Shown in pieces: positions 44,417-52,902 of a DNA stretch of 64,000 nucleotides. Position 1 is the stretch's first letter. The number at the start of each line of letters is the position of its first letter. The notes beneath the pieces were generated by a model. The model did not search any database. It saw only the letters and a program-made list of their open reading frames with translations, and was not told where the DNA came from. A program made the position numbers and the translations under genes. Origin of the DNA: Cerasibacillus quisquiliarum (GTDB lineage Bacteria; Bacillota; Bacilli; Bacillales; Amphibacillaceae); assembly GCF_014202495.1 (NCBI RefSeq), contig NZ_JACHHA010000001.1, positions 294,005-358,004 of the forward strand, written 5' to 3'.

Positions 44417-45028
44417 TTATTTAATGGCTTGTAAAGTATAAGAAAGATGTTCTAAATCTTGATTAAGTGTTGTTAGTAATAGTAGCCGATTATTTTGTGC
44501 TTCAATTAATTGACTCATGCTTCGCTTAACACCACTAAGGTTTTTGTTGACTATATTTTTAACAATGTTTTTTGTTTCTTTTCCAACACTTCCAGCAACA
44601 TAATCGCTTGTTTTCATATGGTTTATCGTTTGCTTTGATAGTTTAATTAATTTAGCTAAATCCTCTTCCGATACATCAATTTGTGATGAACGAATCCTAA
44701 TTATTTCTTGCTTAATTTGTTTCTTGTTTTGTTTTATTTCTTTTGTTACATCAATTGTTGCAACAGCATTTGAAACAATTTGACTTTCATTTTTTATTCT
44801 TATTTTTAAATTCTGCTTTAAATTATTAATAATGTCTTGATTGCTTTTTTCAATATCTGATAGCTCAACTTCATTCGTAAGAGGATCTAACAGATCAATT
44901 GTTTGTTCAATTTCTTCAAATATGACTTGATCGTTTTGAACTTCATTACTCGATTCATTAGCAAAAGCAGTTGATGTTGGAACAACAAGCAAAAAGACTA
45001 CGAAAATAAATGTGTAAATTTTCTTCAT
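44417..45028 (-). CDS. Secreted helical protein of unknown function
   Basis: A 203-aa protein with a Sec signal peptide (MKKIYTFIFVVFLLVVPTS, likely cut after AFA). The mature part is almost all helical, rich in Ile, Lys, Gln and Asn, with no cysteine. I do not recognise it. ATG 45028 has AAAGGA upstream; earlier TTG/GTG codons are less likely. It converges on motAB and has no other neighbour of known role. Confidence 0.7.
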   Translation of the reverse strand: MKKIYTFIFVVFLLVVPTSTAFANESSNEVQNDQVIFEEIEQTIDLLDPLTNEVELSDIEKSNQDIINNLKQNLKIRIKNESQIVSNAVATIDVTKEIKQNKKQIKQEIIRIRSSQIDVSEEDLAKLIKLSKQTINHMKTSDYVAGSVGKETKNIVKNIVNKNLSGVKRSMSQLIEAQNNRLLLLTTLNQDLEHLSYTLQAIK

Positions 45029-45342
45029 CACTACCAATCCTTTCTGACTATTTTGGTCAATTAGTTCTAGAGAAGCAAAAAAACTTCCCTCCTTTAATGT
45101 TGTTATATATATATTATCAGATAAATTTTAGAAGGAAAACAAATTTGATAATTTGATTATTAAGGTGTAAGCAGTGATCATTTTGGTTGAGAAAAAACCT
45201 TTTTCTAACGTGAATTTATTAGTTATTTCTTGCTGTAATGCTGATAAAATGGGGGTTTTACCGTATATAAAAATAGTACCATACCATGTAAGCTATAAGT
45301 AAGAAACATTAATGAACAGTCACAATGAGAGGAGAAATGGAT
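45029..45342. other. Intergenic stretch, nothing recognised
   Basis: AT-rich region between divergent genes, presumably holding both promoters. No repeat or gene was seen apart from a short hairpin around GAGAAAAAACC near 45190. Confidence 0.35.
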
Positions 45343-45729
45343 ATGGCTCAAGATATTCAACCAAAAATAGTTGTTGTTGAAGCACTAACTGATAGCAAGT
45401 CATTAAGTATGGTTTTTGAGGACACAGAACGTAAAATTGCACAATTGCGTCTTAGTGAAGAACATTTTGATGCGATGCTAGAATTAGTTCATACATTACC
45501 AAAGCTCGTTCCTGTTATAAAGCAAATCGAAAATATCATGGACTTTGCTAAGGATGTATGGGGAGACGAAAGAACATTTGAAGCAATTGTAGAAGGTGTA
45601 AATGATGTCGTCCCAGTTAAAAAAGGTGCCGAGATTATAGAAGAGACAAAAGAACATTTTAAAGCTAATGAAGATATGGCACCCATTTCTCTATTAAATA
45701 TAAAAGAAGAACGTTTATCAGTTGACTAA
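45343..45729 (+). CDS. Acidic helical protein of unknown function
   Basis: A 128-aa cytoplasmic protein (MAQDIQPKIVVVEALTD ...), acidic, with long helices and an internal segment LPKLVPVIKQIENIMDFAKDV. It recalls DUF1641-like proteins in length and composition, but I cannot assign it. ATG 45343 has GAGAGGAGA about 8 nt upstream; ATG 45325 and 45337 are badly placed relative to that site. Confidence 0.65.
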   Translation: MAQDIQPKIVVVEALTDSKSLSMVFEDTERKIAQLRLSEEHFDAMLELVHTLPKLVPVIKQIENIMDFAKDVWGDERTFEAIVEGVNDVVPVKKGAEIIEETKEHFKANEDMAPISLLNIKEERLSVD

Positions 45730-45943
45730 TAAATAGTATAACTGATAGACGTTTTTAATATAGGAAAAAAGGGGTTAAAAAGTTATTCTTATAAATTTTA
45801 AATTTATAAAATTGAGACTTTTGATAGATTTATTAACAGCATGTGCTGTGATAGAATAAGGGAGAGTTAAATGATTGAGAAAGGGGGAAAGTTCAAACTA
45901 TTAATGTAAGCGGTCTCATTAAGCTAAGGAGAAGGTGATATGA

Positions 45944-47497
45944 TTGATAAAACGCTTATTAATTGTTGGTGTCGTATTGCTGTTAGTTTTGAGTCTGTCA
46001 CTAGAAACGCCGGTTTTTGCAGAAAATGAAGAACAGCCAAAAGTTGAAATGCGTGCTGCATGGATTGCGACAGTTGTCAATATTGATATGCCAGCAGGAA
46101 TGAGTGAAGCCGAGTTTACTGAATGGGCAATGGATGCGGTCGGTCGACTAGCTGAGATGCATTTTAACACTGTTATTTTTCAAGTGAAACCAACATCAGA
46201 TGCGTTATATCCTTCAGAATTAGCACCTTGGTCAAGATATATCACCGGAAAGGAACAAGGAACTGATCCGGGATATGATCCATTACAAATTATGTTAGAT
46301 ATTACCCATGGTCATGGCATGGAACTCCATGCATGGATTAATCCATATCGGTTGACAATGCCGGGTCAAGATTTAGATGATTTGGCGTCTGATCATATTG
46401 CTAAAAAGCATCCAGATTGGGTCGTGAAATACGGTCAGCAATACTATTTCAATCCAGGGATTCCAGAAGTTCAACAATATTTGATCGAAACGGTAAAAGA
46501 ATTAGTAACGAACTATGATATTGATGCGGTCCATATGGATGATTATTTCTATCCGTATAAGATAGCTGGAGAAGAATTTCCAGATGAGAAAACATTTCAT
46601 AAATACGGTCAAGGCTTTTCAAACATTGAAGATTGGCGTAGAAATAATGTTAATGAGCTCGTCTATGAAATTAATCAAGCAATAAAAGAGATGAAGTCTT
46701 GGGTTCAGTTTGGTATTTCACCATTTGGTGTATGGCGAAATATCGCTGATGACCCAACAGGCAGTGATACAGAAGCAGGGCAAACAAATTATGATCATCT
46801 ATATGCCGATACACGTCAATGGATAAGAGATGGTTCGATTGATTATATAACGCCACAAATCTATTGGTCTAGACAATTTATGGTAGCTAACTATTCTATT
46901 TTACTAGATTGGTGGAGTAGAGAAGTGACTACTTATAGTGAAGTTCATCCAGTAAATCTATATATCGGGATGGCTGACTATAAAGTGAACGATAATTTTG
47001 ATGAGGCGTGGGATAATCCATACGAATTGCCAGAACAGATTTTAGATAATCGCTTCAATGATGTTGCTCGAGGGCAAATGCATTTTTCAATGAAAGACGT
47101 CTTTCGTAACGCATTAGGTTATGCGGATATTTTACAAGACGAAATCTATCATACAAAAGCGTTAACACCTGCTACACCTTGGAATGGTAACCGTGTTCCT
47201 AAGAAACCCATTTCTGTGATGCTAGAAGAAACGGATGACGTTGTTAAAGTCGTTATTAATAATAAAAAACGTAAAGATGTGCGGAAATATATTGTTTATC
47301 GCTTTGAAGGCAATAAACGTGGAGACTATGAAAATCCAGAACATATTATCGGGGTTGTCTATGATAACGATGGACAAGCTGTCTTTATTGATAAAGACCG
47401 TGATCCACATAAGCGCTATACGTATGGAGTGACGTCTGTTTCACCAACAGGAATTGAAAGTAAAGGCGCAAAGGAAAGAAAAACGAAAAACAAATAA
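45944..47497 (+). CDS. yngK: Secreted family 10-like glycosyl hydrolase (YngK type, DUF187/GHL10)
   Basis: A 517-aa protein with a Sec signal peptide (residues 1-26, ending PVFA) and a (beta/alpha)8-type GHL10 domain: RAAWIATVVNID at the start, MELHAWINPYR, DAVHMDDYFYP and ITPQIYWSRQ in order. A C-terminal fibronectin-like part (about 415-505) follows. The enzyme should act on cell-wall or other external glycans; the substrate is unknown. The start is TTG 45944, with AAGGTGAT 6 nt upstream and an in-frame TGA immediately before it, so no earlier start is possible. Confidence 0.9.
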   Translation: MIKRLLIVGVVLLLVLSLSLETPVFAENEEQPKVEMRAAWIATVVNIDMPAGMSEAEFTEWAMDAVGRLAEMHFNTVIFQVKPTSDALYPSELAPWSRYITGKEQGTDPGYDPLQIMLDITHGHGMELHAWINPYRLTMPGQDLDDLASDHIAKKHPDWVVKYGQQYYFNPGIPEVQQYLIETVKELVTNYDIDAVHMDDYFYPYKIAGEEFPDEKTFHKYGQGFSNIEDWRRNNVNELVYEINQAIKEMKSWVQFGISPFGVWRNIADDPTGSDTEAGQTNYDHLYADTRQWIRDGSIDYITPQIYWSRQFMVANYSILLDWWSREVTTYSEVHPVNLYIGMADYKVNDNFDEAWDNPYELPEQILDNRFNDVARGQMHFSMKDVFRNALGYADILQDEIYHTKALTPATPWNGNRVPKKPISVMLEETDDVVKVVINNKKRKDVRKYIVYRFEGNKRGDYENPEHIIGVVYDNDGQAVFIDKDRDPHKRYTYGVTSVSPTGIESKGAKERKTKNK

Positions 47498-47502
47498 TCA
47501 CG

Positions 47503-47539
47503 AAAGGGTGTCTTGTCGTTATACGAGACACCCTTTTTT
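47503..47539 (+). terminator. Terminator of yngK
   Basis: AAGGGTGTCT / AGACACCCTT stem with T6. Confidence 0.9.
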
Positions 47540-47563
47540 GTTTCAAGAAGATGATAGATAGCG

Positions 47564-47800
47564 CGTTGGGATTATTCAATGCGCCCTCTCGTGGTGTAAA
47601 AACTAGCTGAGACCTCACGTTGGAGCTTCAATGCGCCCTCTCGTGGTGTAAAAATTAGCTGAGACCTCACGTTGGAGCTTTAATGCGTTCTCTCGTGGTG
47701 CAAAAGCTAGCTGAGACCTCACGTTGAGTCTTCAATGCAACCTCTCATGAAGGAAAACCGACATGAGACATCCCGTTGGAGCGTCGATGCTCTTATGAAA
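47564..47800. repeat. Second 52-bp tandem array, about five units
   Basis: CGTTGG-type unit starts at 47564, 47618, 47670, 47722 and 47774 (54, then 52 bp steps). A typical unit aligns without gaps to those at 40513-41032 and is identical at 33 of 52 positions. The unit at 47722 is intermediate between the two arrays and has a perfect TCTCATG / CATGAGA dyad. No gene lies in it. Confidence 0.92.
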
Positions 47801-47824
47801 AATCATTCATACAATATATGTCGC

Positions 47825-49150
47825 TTATTTCTCGTTAAAAAACTGTGGTAAATAATCACGATGAGCCTCGAGCATGTCATCTAATATGAATTTTGCCGTT
47901 TGATCATCGGTTACGAGCGGATTCAAACAAAGCGCCAGTAAAGCTTGTTCATATGATCCCGTCACGGCCGCTTCGATTGCTACTAATTCAAATGATTTGA
48001 TTTGTTGCACCAAACCGTTAATCGTATAAGGAAGTGATCCAACCGCTAATGGAGTGGGACCGTTTTTCGTAACGACACAATTCACTTCTACGACAGTATC
48101 GTTTGGCAAATTCGAAATGGCTCCATTGTTTTCAACATTTAAAGTTTGGATATCACCTTTGTCATTATAAATAGAAGAGATTAAGTTACAGGCCACATCA
48201 CTATAATATGCACCACCACGTTTTTCTAGTTGGGGCGGTTTAATATTTAAATCAGGGTTTTTATATAAATTAAACAAATCTTCTTCTAACCGCTTAACGA
48301 CTTCGGCACGAGTGATACCTTTATTAAATTCAGTGAGTTGTTTATGTAAAATCGTACTTGTCTTATAATAGTAACGATGATATGGACTAGGAATAAGTTG
48401 TAAGCCACGAATAAACGATGTTTCCCAGGGAAGAGGGGTGATGTTTTGCATCGTTGGTTGTTTTTTAGGGTCGGCTAATAGAGTGAGGACATGATCTAAT
48501 CTCGATTCACCATCTATAATGACATCTAGTCCATATGACATATGATTGAGCCCGGCAAAGATGATTTCAAGTTTGTCTAATGGAATTTCTAATAAATGAG
48601 CAATCGTCATTTTCATATTAATAGGTACATTACAGACTCCGACAACTTTCTTATGTGGACTGTTCTTCAATACGGCTTCGGTGACCATACCAGCTGGATT
48701 AGTAAAATTAATGAGCCAAGCATTTGGACATAAAACTGTTATCTCATTAGCAATGTCAAGCATAACCGGTATGGTGCGTAATGCTTTAAATAAGCCGCCT
48801 GCCCCATTAGTTTCTTGACCGATCATGCCGTATTTTAATGGGATACGTTCATCTTTAATGCGTGCATCTAATTGGCCAACACGCATTTGCGTTGTGACAA
48901 AATCAGCATCTTTTAACGCTTCTTGACGATTGAATGTTAAATGAATATCGATGGGGAGATTCGCTTTATCGACCATGCGTCTAGCGAGATTGCCAACAAT
49001 CTCTAGCTTCTCTTTTCCTTCCTCTACATCTACAAGCCAAAGTTCACGAACAGGTATTTCGTCATATCGATTAATGAGACCTTCAACAAATTCGGGTGTA
49101 TAGCTTGAACCACCGCCAATCGTTACTATTTTTATACTTGAATTAGCCAA
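47825..49150 (-). CDS. licH: 6-phospho-beta-glucosidase, GH4 family (LicH-like)
   Basis: A 441-aa NAD- and metal-dependent glycosidase that cuts phosphorylated disaccharides brought in by the PTS. NAD-binding loop TIGGGSSYTPE, metal-binding GVCNVP (Cys) and AGLNHMSYG (His) are present. TTG 49150 is the likely start, with GGGAGGG 6 nt upstream inside the previous gene, giving an 8-nt overlap. It closes the minus-strand PTS operon. Cellobiose-, chitobiose- or related 6-phosphate substrate is inferred. Confidence 0.9.
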   Translation of the reverse strand: MANSSIKIVTIGGGSSYTPEFVEGLINRYDEIPVRELWLVDVEEGKEKLEIVGNLARRMVDKANLPIDIHLTFNRQEALKDADFVTTQMRVGQLDARIKDERIPLKYGMIGQETNGAGGLFKALRTIPVMLDIANEITVLCPNAWLINFTNPAGMVTEAVLKNSPHKKVVGVCNVPINMKMTIAHLLEIPLDKLEIIFAGLNHMSYGLDVIIDGESRLDHVLTLLADPKKQPTMQNITPLPWETSFIRGLQLIPSPYHRYYYKTSTILHKQLTEFNKGITRAEVVKRLEEDLFNLYKNPDLNIKPPQLEKRGGAYYSDVACNLISSIYNDKGDIQTLNVENNGAISNLPNDTVVEVNCVVTKNGPTPLAVGSLPYTINGLVQQIKSFELVAIEAAVTGSYEQALLALCLNPLVTDDQTAKFILDDMLEAHRDYLPQFFNEK

Positions 49151-49454
49151 TAAGATCCCTCCCGAAAACAAAAGTGATTAAGGCACTTGTCACGAAACCA
49201 ACAATGATTGAAATAATGATTCGCTTTTTAAAAAAGTGTTTTTCCGCTGTTGATGCATCGATTTTAGTCAAAACAAAAATGAGCCCAATTGATGCGGAAA
49301 TTCCTGCCGCTAAGAAATAACTTAATCTCATCGATAAGGCCAATAGTAGAAAGAATTTAGGGATAAATAGTGTGCCAGTAAATAAAATAATCATAAAAAT
49401 AAAAACACCTTTAAAACTAATCTTAGGAATAAGTTTTGGTGTATCGTCTGTCAT
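49143..49454 (-). CDS. Small membrane protein within the PTS operon
   Basis: A 103-aa protein with three predicted helices (about 16-36, 42-62 and 76-98). I do not recognise it. It overlaps the GH4 gene by 8 nt and follows the EIIC gene by 90 nt, so it belongs to the operon. GGAGGAG precedes its ATG. A role in sugar use is inferred only from place. Confidence 0.75.
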   Translation of the reverse strand: MTDDTPKLIPKISFKGVFIFMIILFTGTLFIPKFFLLLALSMRLSYFLAAGISASIGLIFVLTKIDASTAEKHFFKKRIIISIIVGFVTSALITFVFGRDLIG

Positions 49455-49544
49455 CGTTATCTCCTCCTTATATGAAAGAGGGAATCACGAGGGATTCCCG
49501 AATGGCCATTTGAACATGAAACAAGCAAATAGTCAGCCAAATAA

Positions 49545-50828
49545 TTATGATGCCTCTACTTTAGTTTCACCTTCTCCTTCTTCCATGAGAAGCATTTTTC
49601 TATCATAAATCTTGAAAAACGGGAGATAAATGAATGCTGAAATTGTCATATTAATAAAGACTAATATAATCGCACGCCAATCGCCACCAGTTGCTAAATA
49701 TGCTCCGATTGGTGCTGGTAATGTCCACGGTGGTTTAACGAACGTTGCTGATACGAAGCCAATAGATGTAGCCATATATGAAATTGTTGCTGTAATTAAT
49801 GGTGTCAAAATAAATGGAATAATTAAGAGCGGGTTTAATACGATTGGTACACCGAAAATGACTGGTTCATTGATATTAAAAATACTAGGTGCAGCAGCTG
49901 CTCTTCCTACTTTTTTTAAGTAATCAGATTTTGCAAATATGAGCATAACAATGACAAGCCCTAATGTGGCACCTGAACCACCAATCCAAATAAACCATTG
50001 ATAAAGTGGTTCGGGAGCAATATGTGGCAAAGCTTCTCCACTAGCAGCCGCTTCACCGTTATTAGCAAAATATACTTCCCAAAGCGGCCGTGCTACTGTT
50101 CCGACAATCGAGACACCGTGAATACCAAATGACCAGAAAAAAGTAATTAAGAAAACAGGTATTAAGACACCTAAAAGACTGTCACCAGCTTTAACAAGTG
50201 GGGCAACTAAATTTTGAACGATTTCATGTAAACTGATTCCTAAGACGACCGTAATAAGTGTCATGAGTAAAATTACAATGCTGACGGGAATGAGTGCTTC
50301 AAATGATCGACCAACGGATGCGGGAACTTGCTCTGGAAGTTTAATTGTAATATTTCTTTGCTTACAGATTCGAAAGATTTCTACAGATATGATAGATACG
50401 ATAATGGTAACGAATAATCCATTTCCACCGAGATATTGCATCGGTAAAACAAAACCTAATTCATCTAATGCAGTCGGTGTAATCGTTAGTAATAATGATG
50501 CGACAGCAATTTGTGCCCCTGATAAGGGATCAACTTTATACGATTGTGCTAAATTATAACCAATTCCAAACGCAATATATAAAGACATAATAAACATTGT
50601 CATACGGTACGGAATTAAAATTTCTCCAGCATGTTCAGCTGCCCATTGGGCTATTGACCAAGATTCAGGTAAAGGTGGAAAAGCAATAATTAAAAAGAAT
50701 GATCCAACAATGATAAACGGTAACGCGGAAATAACCCCATCACGTATGGCAAGTAAATGACGTTGTTCAGCTAATCTTGCCATCGGTCCAGAAACTTTTT
50801 TGTCAAGGAACGCCGTGAATTTACTCAT
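49545..50828 (-). CDS. celB: PTS lactose/cellobiose-family transporter subunit IIC
   Basis: A 427-aa permease with about ten membrane helices that carries and phosphorylates beta-disaccharides. It starts SKFTAFLDKKVSGPMARLAEQRHLLAIRDG and has the FNINEPVIFG loop with the conserved Glu used in the EIIC mechanism. ATG 50828 follows GGGAGG at 8 nt. EIIB lies 27 nt upstream; the matching EIIA is encoded by the divergent operon. Confidence 0.92.
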   Translation of the reverse strand: MSKFTAFLDKKVSGPMARLAEQRHLLAIRDGVISALPFIIVGSFFLIIAFPPLPESWSIAQWAAEHAGEILIPYRMTMFIMSLYIAFGIGYNLAQSYKVDPLSGAQIAVASLLLTITPTALDELGFVLPMQYLGGNGLFVTIIVSIISVEIFRICKQRNITIKLPEQVPASVGRSFEALIPVSIVILLMTLITVVLGISLHEIVQNLVAPLVKAGDSLLGVLIPVFLITFFWSFGIHGVSIVGTVARPLWEVYFANNGEAAASGEALPHIAPEPLYQWFIWIGGSGATLGLVIVMLIFAKSDYLKKVGRAAAAPSIFNINEPVIFGVPIVLNPLLIIPFILTPLITATISYMATSIGFVSATFVKPPWTLPAPIGAYLATGGDWRAIILVFINMTISAFIYLPFFKIYDRKMLLMEEGEGETKVEAS

Positions 50829-50855
50829 CAACTGAACCTCCCTCAAATTATAAAA

Positions 50856-51161
50856 TTAATTAACGAGCTTTTGTAACGTTTCAAATAAGACAGGTCCACC
50901 TAGTGGCGTATAAGCTTGTGGTGGAATAGCACCACAAGGAACGTTTTTTTCATCCGCTTCTTTTTTAATTTTGTCAAACCGATGTCTAATTTGAGGAGCA
51001 ACCATGACGACATCCCATGGACTTTCTAATTCAAAAGCAACTTCACTAGAACCAATCGCCTTAACTGTTAAATGAACACCGTTTTTTTCTGCTTCAGATT
51101 TTAAAGCGTTGACAACAATAGCACTTGACATGCCGCCAGAACAGACGAATAAGACACGCAT
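50856..51161 (-). CDS. licB: PTS lactose/cellobiose-family subunit IIB
   Basis: A 101-aa cytoplasmic phosphotransfer protein. The phospho-acceptor is Cys7 in VCSGGMSSA. The VVMVAPQIRHRF block matches the family. AGGAGGTG precedes the ATG. It is the first gene of the minus-strand operon and receives phosphate from the EIIA encoded across the divergent promoter. Confidence 0.93.
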   Translation of the reverse strand: MRVLFVCSGGMSSAIVVNALKSEAEKNGVHLTVKAIGSSEVAFELESPWDVVMVAPQIRHRFDKIKKEADEKNVPCGAIPPQAYTPLGGPVLFETLQKLVN

Positions 51162-51222
51162 ACTTTCACCTCCTAAAATCGCTCCTTTCTCATTGATAAT
51201 GAATATGAGCTATATTCAAACT

Positions 51223-51236
51223 TGAAAGGGCTTACA
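51223..51236. promoter_or_regulatory. cre-like site between the divergent PTS operons
   Basis: TGAAAGGGCTTACA matches the cre consensus TGWAARCGYTWNCW except for G at the central C. CcpA control of both operons is plausible. Confidence 0.5.
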
Positions 51237-51270
51237 TTTTAATTGTATTATAAAATAAAGGAAATATTTA

Positions 51271-51296
51271 TTCAATATGAAATGTAACATATTGAA
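51271..51296. promoter_or_regulatory. Dyad upstream of the EIIA gene
   Basis: TTCAATATG and CATATTGAA, perfect 9-bp arms with an 8-bp spacer, 48 bp before the EIIA start. It is a candidate operator for a sugar-responsive repressor whose gene is not in this cluster. Confidence 0.5.
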
Positions 51297-51343
51297 AAAA
51301 TATTTTAATTTGTCATTTTTGTGAATGAAGTGGAGGGCATACT

Positions 51344-51670
51344 ATGTTCGATGTTGAAAAGGAAATTTTTAATATTATTTCTTATGGTGGTGATGCAAAA
51401 GCGATTGCCTATGAAGCTCTAGAGTTGGCACATGCATACGAATTTTCTGAAGCAGAGAAAAAACTCGAAAAAGCTAATCAAACATTAGTAACAGCTCACA
51501 ATACACAAACAAAGCTCATTTCAGCAGAAATTAACGGTGAAAAAGTACCGATGTCATTATTAATGGTTCACGCGCAAGACCATCTTATGGCAGCGCTGAG
51601 TGAAATATCACTCATTGAACAAATGATGAAAATGTTAAAGAAATTGTATCGATTAGAAAAAGAAATATAA
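51344..51670 (+). CDS. licA: PTS lactose/cellobiose-family subunit IIA
   Basis: A 108-aa helical-bundle protein that takes phosphate from HPr. The acceptor His76 is in LMVHAQDHLM. It is transcribed away from EIIB and EIIC, an unusual split of one phosphotransfer chain. GTGGAGGG lies upstream of the ATG. A MupG-like gene follows 17 nt after. Confidence 0.93.
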   Translation: MFDVEKEIFNIISYGGDAKAIAYEALELAHAYEFSEAEKKLEKANQTLVTAHNTQTKLISAEINGEKVPMSLLMVHAQDHLMAALSEISLIEQMMKMLKKLYRLEKEI

Positions 51671-51687
51671 GGAAAGGATTGAGAGTG

Positions 51688-52782
51688 ATGGGTGTTTTTG
51701 GCATATCGATTTATCCTAATCATTCACTCGTAGAAGAAGATCAAGACTATATTAAAAAAGCTCATGCATACGGGTTTAAGCGTATTTTTACATGTTTATT
51801 GTCAGTAGACGGTAATAAAGAACAAATTTTACATGAATTTAAACAGACGATTCACTTTGCAAAAGATTTAGATATGGAAGTTATTTGTGATATAAGTCCG
51901 AGAATATTTCACGAGTTAAATATATCTTATAATGATTTGAGTTTTTTCCATGACTTAGGTGTCGATGGTATTCGTTTAGATTTAGGTTTTACTGGTCGTG
52001 AAGAAGCTCAAATGACATTTAATCCATTCGACTTAAAAATTGAAATGAATATGAGCCAAGCAACTCATTATTTGGAAAATATATTAAATTATCAACCGAA
52101 ACGTCGCCAATTGATAGGTTGTCACAATTTTTATCCACATCGTTTCTCTGGTTTATCTTATGATTTTTTTATTGAAAGTAGTCGTAAATTTAAAACGAAT
52201 GGCTTAAGGACTGCTGCTTTTGTTTCTTCTTCTGCTGCTTCATTTGGACCATGGCCAATTATTGAAGGTTTACCTACATTAGAAATGCATCGTGATTTAC
52301 CGATCGATGTTCAGGCAAAACATTTACTTGCTACAAAATTAATTGATGACATTATTATCAGTAACGCCTATGCTTCGGATGATGAATTAAAGTTATTAAG
52401 TAAAATAAATCGCGAAAAGATGACTTTCAATGTCGAATTAGTAGAAGGTATTAGCGAACTTGAACGAACAATTATTCTTAAAGAGCCTCATTTCTATCGG
52501 GGAGATATATCAGATTATATGATTCGTTCAACACAAAGCCGCGTTAAATATCGTGAACACGCTATTAAACCATTTAATACGCGTGACATTAAGCGAGGCG
52601 ATATCATCATTGAAAATGATTTGTATCAACAATATAAAGGAGAACTTCAGATTGCTTTAAAAGATATGCCAAACTCTGGTAAGACGAATGTCGTCGGTCG
52701 CATTCGTAAAGAAGAAATATTTTTGATCGATTATTTACAGCCATGGGAAATGTTTGCATTCCAAGAGTGGAAAGAAGCATAG
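51688..52782 (+). CDS. DUF871/MupG-family TIM-barrel protein
   Basis: A 364-aa protein beginning GVFGISIYPNHS, with IFTCLLSVDG, GVDGIRLDLGF, GCHNFYPHRFSGLS and a C-terminal cyclophilin-like part (about 250-360; ending LIDYLQPWEMFAFQEW). The family includes MupG, a 6-phospho-N-acetylmuramidase acting on MurNAc-6P-GlcNAc. It is co-transcribed with EIIA, so it should act on a PTS-imported phospho-disaccharide. ATG 51688 is chosen; GTG 51685 and TTG 51679 are possible. Confidence 0.85.
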   Translation: MGVFGISIYPNHSLVEEDQDYIKKAHAYGFKRIFTCLLSVDGNKEQILHEFKQTIHFAKDLDMEVICDISPRIFHELNISYNDLSFFHDLGVDGIRLDLGFTGREEAQMTFNPFDLKIEMNMSQATHYLENILNYQPKRRQLIGCHNFYPHRFSGLSYDFFIESSRKFKTNGLRTAAFVSSSAASFGPWPIIEGLPTLEMHRDLPIDVQAKHLLATKLIDDIIISNAYASDDELKLLSKINREKMTFNVELVEGISELERTIILKEPHFYRGDISDYMIRSTQSRVKYREHAIKPFNTRDIKRGDIIIENDLYQQYKGELQIALKDMPNSGKTNVVGRIRKEEIFLIDYLQPWEMFAFQEWKEA

Positions 52783-52849
52783 TTTAAATTTAACATATTT
52801 AGAGATAGGAATTTATCAATTTTCATGCATGGTAAAATAATGTATGTTA

Positions 52850-52892
52850 TTTAAAAGCTATCCAAAAAATAATGATTCATTTTTTGGATAGC
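52850..52892 (-). terminator. Terminator of the dCache chemoreceptor gene
   Basis: Perfect 14-bp stem GCTATCCAAAAAAT / ATTTTTTGGATAGC, T-rich after it on the minus strand. Confidence 0.9.
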
Positions 52893-52902
52893 CTAGTTAA
52901 AT

